Shown: positions 23,958 to 36,322, counted from the first letter of the stretch. The stretch is 64,000 nt of DNA from Epiperipatus broadwayi (GCA_028023455.1 JAQFVV010006272.1:1504586-1568585); one strand, 5' to 3'. Translations and numbers: made by a program. The notes: generated from the sequence alone by a model not told the origin.

Positions 23958-24422
23958 AAGCCATTTATTTTTTTATATAGCGCGATGTTTTATTTTTATA
24001 ATCTATAATATTAATAAGCCAATAAACTGATACACCTGCGCTTTGCAGATGCCACTATATAAATGAATACTCCCACTTTTTCAAACCCAAGATAAAGTCT
24101 TTAAGAAAATATAGAATGAATCACCTATATTTTCGACCCAACCATCATTTACGATGTAAAAAAAGTAATTTAAAGTGATCAATTAATAACTTCACACTCT
24201 TCATTTCAAACACTTCAGATTTGCCCATACATATACGGTTGGTCGAAAATATAGGTGATTCATTCTATATTTTCTTAAAGACTTTATCTTGGGTTTGAAA
24301 AAGTGGGAGTATTCATTTATATAGTGACATCTGCAAAGCGCATGTGTATCAGCTTATTGGCTTATTAATATTATAGATTATAAAAATAAAACATCGCACT
24401 ATATAAAAAAATAAATGGCTTG
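23958..24422. repeat. Large palindrome at the head of the 340-bp satellite array
   Basis: The left arm 23958-24143 is the reverse complement of the right arm 24237-24422, with few mismatches. Both hold the AAAGTGGGAGTATTCATTTA or complementary segment and the TATAGTGACATCTGCAAAGC segment. The spacer is about 93 bp. Confidence 0.9.
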
Positions 24423-25060
24423 TTTACATATGTTTAATTATAAGAATGACGTATCGTAAATTCTAGAAATTTCATTGGCGTCATTCATTTACGATGTAAA
24501 AAAAGTAATTTAAAGTGATAAATTAATAACTTCACGCTCTTCATTTCAAACACTTCAGATTTGCCCATACATATACGGTTGGGTCAAAAATATAGGTGAT
24601 TCATTGTATATTTTCTTAAAGACTTTATCTTGGGTTTGAAAAAGTGGGAGTATTCATTTATATAGTGACATCTGCAAAGCGCATGTGTATCAGCTTATTG
24701 GCTTATTAATATTATAATTATAAAAATAAAACATCACGCTATATAAAAATATAAATGGCTTGTTTACATATGTTTAATTATAAGAATGACGTATCGTAAA
24801 TTCTAGAAATTTCATTGGCGTCATTCATTTACGATGTAAAAAAAGTAATTTAAAGTGATCAATTAATAACTTCAAGCTCTTCATTTCAAACACTTCAGAT
24901 TTGCCCATACATATACGGTTGGGTTGAAAATATAGGTGATTCATTCTATATTTTCTTAAAAACTTTATCTTGGGTTTGAAAAAGTGGGAGTATTCATTTA
25001 TATAGTGACATCTGCAAAGCGCATGTGTATCAGCTTATTGGCTTATTAATATTATAGATT
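24147..25060 (+). repeat. 340-bp tandem satellite-like array, about 2.7 copies
   Basis: Units begin at about 24147, 24487 and 24827; ACGATGTAAAAAAAGTAATT recurs at 24151, 24491 and 24831, a period of exactly 340. Copies differ by scattered substitutions. The array stops about 40 bp from the candidate exon 25099-25315 and lies in its intron. Confidence 0.95.
24461..24473 (+). promoter_or_regulatory. Heat-shock-element-like motif in the satellite unit
   Basis: TTCTAGAAATTTC matches the TTCnnGAAnnTTC trimer exactly and is followed by ATTGG (inverted CCAAT). It recurs at 24801-24813. No transcript start is evident, so function is unproven. Confidence 0.3.
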
Positions 25061-25098
25061 AATTAAAAATAATAATATATAGGTATTTTGTAACTAAC

Positions 25099-25315
25099 TT
25101 GATTGTTTTTTCTGGCAGTCCTTTCACTATCACTTGGCTGTGAGCTGTAAAATTCAAATACAAGTTTCCTTGTTTTGATGTCTTTAAAAATACATTTAAC
25201 AATTCTAAAATAGATCCAGGAAACAATCCAAAAGTATAAAAAATATGTTTTAGATAAAAAGGAAATATTTTGCCAGTCTGAAGATCTTTAACCTTTAAGT
25301 AAAGAGTCATTTCAT
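25099..25315 (-). CDS. Candidate host-gene coding exon, beta-rich domain, unidentified
   Basis: The minus strand shows the acceptor TTCTCTTTTACAG, then 217 nt, then the donor GTTAGT. The open frame reads ...EMTLYLKVKDLQTGKIFPFY and continues through a GLFPGSILELLNV segment and a GNLYLNFTAHSQVIVKG segment. The alternation of hydrophobic residues, the internal Gly-Leu-Phe-Pro-Gly turn and the non-AT-biased residue choice look like a real beta-barrel (OB-fold-like) domain. I wondered about the CST telomere protein CTC1 but cannot confirm it. The exon starts with two bases that complete a codon from the candidate exon at 28249-28348. No retroelement similarity was seen. The 3' intron contains the 340-bp satellite. 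Confidence 0.5.
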
Positions 25316-28248
25316 CTGTAAAAGAGAATGAAAATATCCCAAATGTACATTATTTTTAATTAATGATAAAAATTAATGATAACTATGCATAAACATTCCT
25401 ACATACATATGAGTTAATGAATACAAAAAGTTAAACGTTTTTAAAAGTGTCATAATTATTTTAAGCAAAATATTAAATTAAAAAATATAAAGGCATTTTA
25501 TTTTTCAAATGAAGTACTTTTAGTAACTGTAATCATTTTTTGAAGTTCTACTAATCCTATCCAGAATAAAGTTATATTGTAAAATAATAACATTGCTACC
25601 TAGTGATAATTATCTAAAGAATAAAATTTTAAAAAAAAACAGTAAATCTTTACTGTAACAGAATTGACTAACTTAATAAATATTACCCTCTCAGTCACTA
25701 TTTATATCTTGAGGAATGGTGGAAAGATTTTTAAAAGATATTTTATCTACATATGTTGACAATTCAGTAATAATCAATAATAAAGAATAAACAATAGAAT
25801 TTAGTAGAAATAATATTGTAAACTAATTGAGACAGTTGTAAGTTAAAACTCCCTATTTATAAAGACCATCCTTCAAATACATTATAGCACTTCAGTCTAC
25901 CCACTTGCAACTATCTTTAGCATTTGTTTTCTGATTTTGCATTTGTTTGTTATTTGGTGTTAAACTGGAACTATAAATAAATTGATTCAACTAATTTCAA
26001 TCAAAATCTCTAGATATTAGAATTATATAGAGAATCTAACACAAAAACAAAAGAGGGGTTTTCAAGAGAAGTTTCCTTGTCCTTGAACTAGTTACTATTT
26101 ATTCTTGCATGAACTCATCTTTTACTAAAATCTTGAAAAAAAAGTCCTTGGAGTTTCATAGTTTCTTTATATATTTATTAAGATTTTAGAAAAATAAACA
26201 TATTTTTGATTTTAAAATATAATATTTAGACTCAGATTTTATTTGAAAATATTTATTTTTCAGGGGAATGCAAGCCAAGGTAAATGTAATAAATTAAAAC
26301 AGGAAGTTGTACTAGGCTGAAAAAGACACACCTCCGTAAATGTCACAGCTGTTATTTTTTGTCTCCTTTTTAATAATCATAATTTGAAATTTAAATTTTA
26401 AAACATAATGCTTTATGCATTTTTTTTTTTTTTACTAAAGTTCATTTTAATGATATAAATGAAATCCAATTAAAATTTCGTTGGCTCCAAGTACATTTCT
26501 ATCAATAATGATCTAAAAACCAAAATTATTATTCTGATTACATAGTTCACTATATTATTTAATTCCTTTTTCAAAGTTAATTTTATTTTTAAACATATAA
26601 TTCTAATAAATAATTTTAAAGATGGAAATATATTTTCAAGAATAAAAGTTTATTACTTAAAATAAAAATTTATAACATTATTCAAATAACCAATAGAAAA
26701 TATTAAAAGCAAATACAACAGATGAACAATGTTTAATAGAAATTGTTTAATCAATTAAATGGAATCATTAAGCTTAACCTGAAACATGAATATCCAGATG
26801 TCACATCAGTTTCTTATTAATTACCAATATATATTATTTACTTATTCTATGAATTTGAAAAAAATCTATTAAAATAAAAGATCTATTATAAGATCTATTA
26901 TAAAATCCAAATCATTATGAGAATTATGAAGTAAAAACTGAACAAATGTTTCATATTAGATCTTTAGGATAAAGCAGTGACATATTATATTCAATAACAT
27001 AAAAAACCCCATAAGCAAGTGTTAATGTACTAGAAAATATTAATGAAACATCAAAGTGATGGCATCCAAAGTATATATGGCAGGAAGATGGTAGAGAAAA
27101 TAAAAGAGAATGTTACACATACTACTACAAAATATAAAATAACAAAGATTTAAGTAATTATAATAAAAATAATTACATGAAATCTGATAAAAGATACAAA
27201 TATGTTCTAAATATAGAAAATGAAATCTGAGTAACACCTTGTAAGTAAACAACCATTGTAAATTAAATAATCAGATATTGTTTGTATGGCTATTTTCCAA
27301 ATTAAAGTCTGATAATACCCCAGAAAGTTTTTGACTAAAAAAGTACTAGGAATAACAATAATGTATATCACTAATTATTCTATATTTAAACAAATAATAG
27401 ACCAGAAATGTCATAAACATTCCAAAGAAGACAATCAAATTCTACCAAAAATAATACATTCAGTAGTACATAATGAGAATAGTATATAAACAGTAAATGC
27501 CAAACAGAGGTATAAGGCAATATACTCTGATAATAAGAAACATAAATAGTGAACAAAACTAATATAGGTGAGAATTTCATTAAGTAATAAAAATATTAAA
27601 TTGTCAATAACTGAGAACAGGTAAGTAATATGATTTAACCAAAGTTAACATAGAATCAATAAATAGTCCCAAATAAAAATAGTTATCAACAAACATATTA
27701 CCACAAATACATATATTATTGCCATGATTCTTATATTTATTACAAATGAAATTATTAAGTGAATATGAAGTGCAAGAAGAGCATGAAGAAAAGAAGGAAA
27801 AGGAATAGAAGACTTGTAATACAAAATAATGATTATAATATTCTCTGTGAAGTTGCCATTCAATTAACATCTTGTTAAACTTTAAATGTTTAATTTTTAT
27901 TTTTTAACTACCGTGTGTCTGGACTGATTAATATTATAAAGAAGTTAAGTTGTGAAGATATAAAGAACAAATATTACAGTCAAAAATTAATAAAGTGAAC
28001 TTATTTCATCTACTTTTCCACTCTGTATATGCACCACACTAACATGTCAATGCCAATGGATATAACTTCATATGCATAAATGATTAAAAAATTGAATTCT
28101 TCTCCACAAATTAATAGCACAAAGAATAATGGAAACATAAACACTGAAGCTATCAATAAAAATAAATTAAACTCAACTTCCAAACTTTATTGATTAGCAA
28201 TGAGTGACTTATTGTAATTAGATCTTTTCTTGTGGGTTTTAGCATTAC
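25316..28248 (-). other. Probable intron / AT-rich spacer
   Basis: Nothing supported. Minus-strand open frames around 27040-27870 are hydrophobic products of a purine-rich plus strand and are not called. Confidence 0.4.
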
Positions 28249-28348
28249 CTATTTCTGAAACCTGAGAGGTATGGACTGATGACAAATTACATAAATCATT
28301 GCAGTTATTTAATTCTATAGTACCAAGTAATTTATTTACTTCATTCAT
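28249..28348 (-). CDS. Candidate host-gene exon upstream of 25099-25315
   Basis: On the minus strand an ATG at 28348 opens MNEVNKLLGTIELNNCNDLC, continuing to NLSSVHTSQVSEI. A strong donor AATAG|GTAATG lies at 28249/28248. The overhang is one base, and the next exon brings two, making GAT (Asp); the frame then continues ...SEI-D-EMTLYLK. If translated past the donor, the frame ends after about 20 more codons. The true 5' border is uncertain: acceptors ending at 28316 (CTATAG) or 28276 (TCATCAG) would shorten the exon. The protein is not recognised. Confidence 0.33.
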
Positions 28349-28709
28349 GTGATTTTTTTCCAGATTGATCAGTAATTATTGTGGTCACAGATATGTATTG
28401 CTTACTGTATAAGTATCCAAAGAGTTATTTAATATGCTTAATACAAAAAATATTAGAAATTTAATAATGACGACCAATAGCATAAATATAATAAATAGAT
28501 TAAAACATTGAACAAGAAATGCAGTCATATTGATAAATCCAATTATAACACTCTTATAACCAATCTATTAAAAAATGCTTATCCAATTCCAGTAATAATT
28601 TTATTAAATTAATATAGCCATTTGTGATGGTAGTTGATTTTCAACCCATATATTTTAAAAACACACCAGTTCCAGTTTACGAATAGCTATTAATTTGATA
28701 TACAATTAC

Positions 28710-28842
28710 ACAAAAAAAGAAAATCCAAATAATATACTGTTGCAGATAATTGATCAGGAGATGACACTATGGATAAAGCGTCATAGTTTTCACTGTTCAC
28801 AATACAAACACATAAGCTTTTGCCCCAAAACAGTCTACATTT
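28710..28842 (-). CDS. Candidate host-gene exon
   Basis: On the minus strand the acceptor GGTGAGCAG precedes an open frame KCRLFWGKSLCVCIVNSENY continuing ...DALSIVSSPDQLSATVYYLD. A donor-like TTTGT|GTAATT lies at 28710/28709, leaving one base. That phase would fit an acceptor at 28276/28275 for the next exon (TTC...), but would create a stop with the acceptor at 28316/28314. The residue composition is less biased than neighbouring random frames. No family is recognised and the exon borders are weak. Confidence 0.22.
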
Positions 28843-28916
28843 CTGCTCACCAATATCCAATATCAAAGGAAGATCATTAAAACAAAGAATCCACATTAAA
28901 AATAATTCAAATCAGA

Positions 28917-30150
28917 TTAAAAAACAAAAAAAAAAAATAAAAAAAAGTAATACTATCTCATGTCTCTGAACCTATACTACAACTTAAGAATATAATCAAT
29001 AAGAGCATGATTCTTATGCTAATGTTGATAGTTGATACTCATTTAAAATATCTGATGATATTGCAGTCACTACATAAAATAAAAACCAATTTAAAAAGTG
29101 TCAAACCTATCATGTAAAAATCAAGTTGAAATCTATAAGCCTACAAACACTCCTGTGTTAACTATAAACAAAACTTCACATATTATGGACATTTTATCTA
29201 CTAGTATATCATTAATTAATATAAAAAAATCCCCCAAGCAAAACCTGATCATCCACCATTTATGAAATGTGTCCAGGAGTCACAGCTTCCAGAAATAAGA
29301 CAGCGAAGGTGATGATTTATTGTAGACAATAGATAATCACTAGAAAATAAAAATTACTATTAACACTAAAAAGTCAGAACATGAATAGTCAAGAGAAGAC
29401 CCAGAAACTTTTGAGGTGTTTCATGCTTACATTGCTTAGTGATAAAATATATATAGGATGTTGCAAAGAATATTCATTCATTAGATAATATATCAGCTCT
29501 CAACATAGTAGTCATTTATATAGAGTATGTTGTTGTCACATCTAAAATCATGTGTTTTTATGGTAAGGAATTGAAATTATAAAAAGCAATGAAAAATGTC
29601 AGAGGTATGAACTCTTTGAAAATATTTTTCAATAGGCAAAGTGACATAAAATTACTCAGTCTCATTTTCTGTTTTGCTAGAGACAAAAATCTACAAATGG
29701 AATCACAAATTGATACATCCAACTATTGTTTTTCCATTTTTTTCTAAAACGTCAGGTATCACAATAGCAAGGAGTGAAGACATAATAGATAAAAGAAATA
29801 CACTCAACTTCTTTAAAATATATATTGACACATGTATAGTCATCATTCTACACTAAGTGACATTTCTGAATGTAGTATACATTGACATCACTACTGGTAC
29901 AATAGCAAGTTAGCAGATTAATTCTGACATTAAATGCCATATCATCCATTAATTTGCTGAAGATTTCAATATGTCATACAAAAAATTTGTCAATAAAAGA
30001 CTATAAATCCTTGCAATACCATTTACAAATGGAGAAGGGTTTCTGCCAGAAAATTATAACTTTTTTTAATAATGGCATATATTCATATTTAATAGATTTA
30101 GTTTTTTTTACTCTTCAGCATTACATAACCTAACTAACATATCTACTAAT
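28917..30150. other. AT-rich spacer
   Basis: No supported gene. A poly-A run lies at 28921-28947. Confidence 0.4.
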
Positions 30151-30151
30151 T

Positions 30152-30418
30152 TCACATTTTGGTAATTATGCAGCAGTTGTCATAACTGAGAATCTTAATT
30201 TCTCTAATAGAAACCTTTGCTGATAAATATATAAGAACTATGGGATACAGAGATTGATCCAATATAATCTTGGATTGTATTATATCAATCATATCACCAG
30301 GTTGATCAAACCTCTCATTGTCTAGGCATTTGGGTCTCACAGACATATTACACAAGAGAATTATATTAAGTGCTTTACCAAAAAATGACTGGTCAAGGAT
30401 AGTGGTTTTAAAATATGC
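30152..30418 (-). CDS. Candidate host-gene exon, 88 codons ending in TGA
   Basis: On the minus strand an acceptor TTTATAG at 30419-30420 precedes 88 sense codons and a TGA. The product contains AYFKTTILDQSFFGKALNII, CNMSVRPKCLDNERFDQPGD, MIDIIQSKIILDQSLYPIVL and YLSAKVSIREIKILSYDNCC. It has mixed polar/hydrophobic composition unlike random AT-rich translation. The domain is not recognised. It could be a 3' terminal exon of its own gene, or an internal exon with a weak donor (AAG|GTTTCT in phase 0). No link to the downstream candidate exons is proven. Confidence 0.3.
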   Translation of the reverse strand, partial: AYFKTTILDQSFFGKALNIILLCNMSVRPKCLDNERFDQPGDMIDIIQSKIILDQSLYPIVLIYLSAKVSIREIKILSYDNCCIITKM

Positions 30419-30757
30419 CTATAAATTCACATGTGATCATTTAAAAAATATTGAAATCATTTTACTTGGTCCAGATACTATATTCGATGGTCTGTGGGTC
30501 ACTTCCATCCTCCTTCAATTCATGTTCCAAAAGCTTTCAAATACAAGAAAAAGTCATTAGCAGTGAATAAATATTAAAGCCTATATATATATTTTCATGA
30601 CAAGATTTAGAAAAAAAATATTTAATCCTCTCCTTTTTTCCTTGAGCACCAGAGGATATTACATTTATACCTAGATTTTATTTAAAAGCTGCTTGAAAAC
30701 AGATTCATGGCACCATGGAATACATGGTATTCTAAATTTCATGCATATAAATATATA

Positions 30758-30791
30758 TTGTAACAGGAAGTAGGTTTGAACCCTGTTGCAA
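30758..30791 (+). repeat. LTR-start-like hairpin abutting a TA tract
   Basis: TTGTAACAGG pairs with CCTGTTGCAA (30782-30791) around a 14-nt loop containing GGTTTGAA. It follows ATATATA, as does the solo-LTR start at 59179-59211. No partner terminus was found downstream. Confidence 0.35.
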
Positions 30792-31250
30792 AAATCAACT
30801 ACTTATCATAAAACCTTTATTTAGATTCTGCACATATGTATACGCGTAATCAACATGTGACTAACATACATATATACGAAAGTATATATATCTTTTGTTT
30901 TTATAAATATTATGAGAAGACAGTAAAATTAAAAAGAATAATTTATTTTATATATATATATAATGTAATTTTGAAATCAACTGAAGGAACTTTTTTTTAT
31001 CATTGTAATGAATCTGGGATTAGAGATAAAGATGCTTTTTGTATATTGTTTTTCTTTTCTTTATTAAGTAGATATAAATTTTATTATACTATACCACTTA
31101 TTCTTTGAGCCTTGCTGAGCAATTATATATAGTTTTTAATTATCCCAATAGTAAATAAATAAAAAAAGTTTTCATGGAGAAATTTTAAAGACAATTGCTT
31201 AGAATTGCCACCTAGTAGTACAATAACTACTTTTACTATATATATATATT

Positions 31251-32286
31251 TTCTATTATTGAATATAAAAATATAATCAATATTATAGACAACTTTATTT
31301 TAAATAATAATAATAAATTGATATACATCAAATCGATTTTCGTTCAAAATGAACCTTTTCAAGATGTTATAATAATTCCAAGTGCCACGTGATTTACATA
31401 TTAACTTAGCATACATTTATTGTTCAAATTTAACTTTAAAAATGTCTTTAAATTTTCCAACTTTTATTTAATGATCACTTCAAACGATGCTATATTACTA
31501 TTCCTACTTAATTCAACAGATTTAAAACCATTTAGTACTTCTTCAGAATTTTTATAAATACTTTCTGCAAGTTTTTTTTTATAAATTAGATTACATATTT
31601 CTTTTAATATATCTCCATTAAAATCCAATATTAATCGTACAGGCATATTTTCTTTATGAGTTTTTTATATTTCCAAATACCATAGGATGTCCACTTCTTG
31701 TCATATTTCAATTGAAGCTTATTCTTTATGAATTCATTAAGCTTTCTAACTATTTATTTATAAAATAAAACATATCCGATGATAGATTTTTTTGTTTTGT
31801 TTTATTTTGTAAATAAATGGTTAGAAGAGCATAATGAATTCATAAAGAATAAGCTTCAGTTGAAATATAACAAGAAGTGGACATCCTATGGTATTTGGAA
31901 ATATAAACACCCATAAAGAAAATATGCCTGTATGATTAATATTGGATTTTAATGAATATATATTAAAAGAATTATGTAATCTAATTTATAAAAATTTGCA
32001 GGAAAGTATTCTATAAAAATTCTGAAGAAGTACTAAATTGTTTTAAATCTGTTAAATTAAATGGTCATTAAATAAAAGTTGGAAAATTTAAAGATATTTT
32101 TAAAGTTAAATTTGAACAATAGATGTATGCTAAGTTAATATATAAATCATGTGACTTTTTGAATTATTGTAAGATCTTGAAAAAGTTCATTTTGAACCAA
32201 AATCGATTTGATGTATATAAATTTATTATTATTTAAAATAAAGTTGTCTATAATATTGATTATATTTTTATATTCAATAATAGAAA
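31251..32286. repeat. Inverted repeat of PLE sequence, arms about 500 bp
   Basis: The left arm 31251-31771 and right arm 31799-32286 are reverse complements with moderate divergence (indels and substitutions). They are separated by about 27 bp (ATATCCGATGATAG and a T run). Both arms carry the PLE reverse-transcriptase fragment. Confidence 0.9.
31464..31660 (-). pseudogene. Penelope-like element RT fragment
   Basis: The minus-strand frame reads KIHKENMPVRLILDF (start in an adjacent frame) and then ICNLIYKKKLAESIYKNSEE and ...LNGFKSVELSRNSNIASFEV. The PKIHK-x3-PxRxI box and the KNSEE...ASFDV spacing are those of the N-terminal RT region of Penelope-like elements. The second arm (about 31900-32080, plus strand) carries a more decayed copy with stops. 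Only a small part of the roughly 800-residue PLE protein is present. Confidence 0.6.
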
Positions 32287-32749
32287 GTATTTTATGAAGA
32301 CAACATCATGGTTTTTATTTAATACTGTCGTATGAAATATATATATAAGTCATGAATCAAATCCTGTGAATACAATGATCACACAGTATCCTTAAGCATG
32401 ATTACATATTTATGTATGTGAGAGGAAAAATATATATATATATTACTTTAATAATTTTTACCTTGTCCTGTTGATTCCTTACGTTCCAATATAATGCATT
32501 TCAAAGACACTAGCTGATTTCTATAGAAACAAAATAAAGATTTAATTTTATAAAAGAAAATGTAAATTTTAAATATTTAATTTTATATACAATTATAGGT
32601 TGTCTTTTGGTAGCTGGTCAAGGCCGCTTGTCGGCATTGTTTATGTGTTAAAACAATAAAATGTAATGTTACTGGTTCGCAATTTTAAAAATATGGGGAT
32701 TTTTTTTGATCTCTTAAATTTTTTCTACTCTATCTTTTAATATTTCATT

Positions 32750-33200
32750 TATAGTGGGTTTTTTTTTTTTTTTGGCTGTAACTTTTATTTTTGAAATCAA
32801 TTTTTATTACCTTTTTTTAAAAATAAAAACCAAAAAATAACTTCTGTCTCTAACTTTTACAAAGTATTTCTCAACACCCCCCCCACCCCAAATTAAAATA
32901 AGATCAAAACTTTTGATTTTTTCAAGTTTCATTTTCTTTTTTTTTTTGTTTGTTTGTTTAAAAATACGGCCACTTGTTTTTACCTATAAGGCAATATTTT
33001 TTTTGGCTTTATTTGTATACTGCTGATATACTAAAACTTTTATTTTTAAAACCAATTTCTGTTACCTTTTTTTAAAAATAAAAACAAACAAAAAATAACT
33101 TTGGTCTCAAAATTACAATAACATCAAATCTTCAGACTTTTACACATTTCATTTTATTTTTTCAGATTTAAAATATGGTGACTTTTTTTTTTTGGCTGTA
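32750..33200. repeat. Imperfect tandem T-rich repeat
   Basis: CTTTTATTTTTGAAATCAAT (about 32785) and CTTTTATTTTTAAAACCAAT (about 33039) start two similar segments with ACCTTTTTTTAAAAATAAAA, a period of about 255 bp. A C8 run lies at about 32877-32884. Confidence 0.7.
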
Positions 33201-33299
33201 CAGTGATTTCAATTACACAATTTCTATTTTCCCCTTACTATTAATGACATTTTTTTGATCCTTTTATTTTTTCCTACTATGTCTTTAATATTTTATTTT

Positions 33300-33510
33300 T
33301 AGGAATGGGATACAGTCGGTTGCAGGAGCCTAACTGACCTCAGTAAGTGGCACAATTTGTGCGCTATTTTATTTGTCTCGTATAATTTTTCACGAAAGCA
33401 TGAATTTTCATGTGAGCTGGGCCGAAACGTGTTCGGCCATACCCTTTCCCAATATTTTGCAAATTCCACATTGTGTAGGGAAGGATGGGGATGGTGTGAC
33501 AATTCTTAGT
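33300..33510. repeat. GC-richer island, possible short interspersed repeat
   Basis: Base composition changes sharply. It contains GGGATACAGTCGGTTGCAGG, CTGACCTCAG|TAAGTGG and a hairpin GGCCGAA-ACGTG-TTCGGCC (33430-33448). It is framed by T-rich sequence. No clear Pol III A/B boxes and no second copy in this window, so the assignment is a guess. Confidence 0.3.
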
Positions 33511-36322
33511 AAGTCAGACTGCATGATTTAAGTAGAAATTAAATTACTCTACTATGGAGAGATCAAAACTTGTGACCACTTGAAATCCAAACACCTTCAG
33601 ACGATATGGTAGCAATCAGTGAATTGTGTGAATTCGCATAAAGTAGCGGGAAGCACAAAACAGGTCATAATATTTCTGTGCAAAGCCATCAAGTGGCCTG
33701 CAATGGCTAAGATAAACACAACTGTTTTCTTAGCCATAAGTATAGGCTGCATAAATGACATTTTTGTGTGCTTTAACACATAAACAACGCCGACAAAAGA
33801 TAACCAAATTATATATAAAATAAAAAAGTCCAATAGTGATTATTTCAAAAAATAAAATGTTAATTGCATAAATGTAAAATATACATAATGTTATTGCAAT
33901 CAAAAAAATATTATATTTTATAGAATTTAAGATTTTATAAACACATTCTGCTCAAAAAAACTATGGGTTATATTTAAAATATTATAATTGTGATATTTAT
34001 GTAAGCATATAAAGACAATGATCTAACATGGTTTTCCTAAATATAATCCATAGTTACCCAATTATTAGAAGCAGCCTGTATTGAGACTAACTGAAATGAC
34101 AACTGACTAAAAAAAAATGTGCATTCATAATTTATAAATTCAGACAATTTTGATTTGGATGTTATATGTATTTGCCATTGTGTTTTGAAATTATAATGGA
34201 CAGCATTTTAAATCTTTATTGTTTATTATGCCAAAAAAAAAAAAATGATTAGAAGAAATAAATTTAAAAATAAATATTTGGAGTGCTTTTTATTTTATTT
34301 TAAGCTATACAAAATTAAAAAAAAAAACACTAAAATTGACATAAGTTTCAAAAATGACAATCATAATATTACACAATAAAACAAAGGAAAATATTCTTTT
34401 TAATAACCATTAATCTAGTTAACAAAGTCATTCTCAATCTAATATAGTAATAATAAATATTCCTATTAATAAAAAAACATTATAACATGGAATTGAATGT
34501 GGTCCATGGGAAACCCACTTTTCTTTTTCAGTTTTTAATTAAGTTTTGGATTATTCTTTCAAGTAATCAGTTCATAATAACTTAAACTTCCAAATTAAAT
34601 AGTAAATTGTTAACTAGCTATTCTTAATTAGAGAGTACAGTAAGAGCAAAAACGTGTCCAAAGCTCACACAACTCAGAAATTGGAAAGCTTGGTAAATGT
34701 TTTCTCTTTTGCTGATACCATAGGAAGGGCTAAAAAGAAAGTTCTGTCCTGAAAAGTATTATAAAAAGCAAATTTACTTACAGAAAAGTAAAAAAATACT
34801 GCATGTTTTTTTGAACTTTTATTGTTTAATTATCAATATGATAAATTTGGAGTTTTTGAAAATCAATAATATCGCATGTGTATGTCTGCATTCATTGAAA
34901 CTTAGAGGGGGTGGGGAATCTAAATCAATACAGAAAAAAATATTTGAATTATAAAAATCAGTTCAATATTTAGAAACTATTCAAACTAATTATTTCTTTT
35001 TCCTATTAATTATGCATGTTAATGTGTGAAATAGATATATAAGCCATTCTTTACACTTGTGTGACCATACGTTATATTGTGTTGATTTATTATAGTAATT
35101 TGTGTTTATTGCAATACTTATTACAGAATAATTAATAAATTAGATACATAATTTTGGTTATTTTATATTTTAAATAGACTAAAAAAATGTCTATTATTTG
35201 TTTCAAATACTTTAAAAAGATTGCCAATTTTTTGTTTGTAATTAAACATGTTAAAAAAAATTAAACCACTGACAATTTGTGCAAATACATTAATAAATAA
35301 TTTTATTGTACTTTGTCATACAGTCTAGATAGATAAAAAATAAAAAGAATAATACTGTTAAAAATCAGATCGTACGCGAATAATGTCTCGGCAAACTGAA
35401 TAACTACTACCTAGATAAATTGTAATTGAAATAATCACTTTCTAATTATAAAAAGTAATGAAATACAAACGTTTTGAAATGAAAACTATTAAATCACATT
35501 TGATGAAAAAATAAAATATGAGCAAAGTTCAGTTTCAAAGTTATATAAATTGTCTTTTTACATATAAATTTCGGAGAGTTGGAAAAATTTAATTGCAGCA
35601 CATGAATCAGCTATTTATTATCAAATAATATCTGCTATCAACTTCTTTAATTCCATCAATAAGATTATATCTATATGAAAGTGTTGAAAATCAGTCATGT
35701 ATGCTTTATACTAAATAAATTCATAAATCACATTTTCTTTAATAATTAAAGTGAATCAAAACTGATTGCATATATATATTAATTATTTTATTGATTAGTT
35801 TAGCTTTAGACTTTTAATGTGTATACACACATATATAAAAACATTAAAAGTTCTAAAACTAAACTGGTCAATATATAAATAAAATAGTTTTTGGTTTAAA
35901 CCATGTGTTCGTTTTGATTAATTCCCAATGTTTTGATGAAATAATATCACCCACTGTCAAGGTTAATTTTTCAAAGAAAAACAGATCTAAAATAATAATG
36001 GGAGATTGAGTGTAAGACAAAGAATGAGATTGAGCGTGAAGTAGTTGAGCATTTATAATATGTGGATTAACAAAATGTTTATTTTCTTCAGTTTTCTCAA
36101 TAATTGATTTGAAGTTTATATTAGAAGAGATAAAATAAGTGGTCACTATAAATCTCACATTCAATTCATTACTATTTGAGATATATATATATATATTACT
36201 TTTTTTTATTTATAAAACTTCTTTATTTTCCTTACAGTTTTGACAGTCCAGCAATCTTCATCAGAGCTTCAATATTTGAATGATATAAATACATAACCAT
36301 TACTTCATACACACACATATAT
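33511..36322. other. AT-rich spacer without a recognised gene
   Basis: Only homopolymer and TA-rich sequence was seen. Short open frames (33597-33833 and 35868-36164, minus) have no recognisable motifs. Confidence 0.45.

Noticed and set aside
27040-27870. Minus-strand hydrophobic open frames that look like multi-pass membrane (receptor) fragments
   Set aside because: The plus strand is A-rich, so the minus strand codes for Phe, Ile, Leu and Tyr by composition. No conserved receptor motif, several frame breaks and overlapping frames of equal quality.
36241-36275. Hammerhead-ribozyme-like CTGATGA on the minus strand, as found in PLE termini
   Set aside because: The downstream GAAA core reads CAAAAC, and no stem II or III pairing could be drawn.
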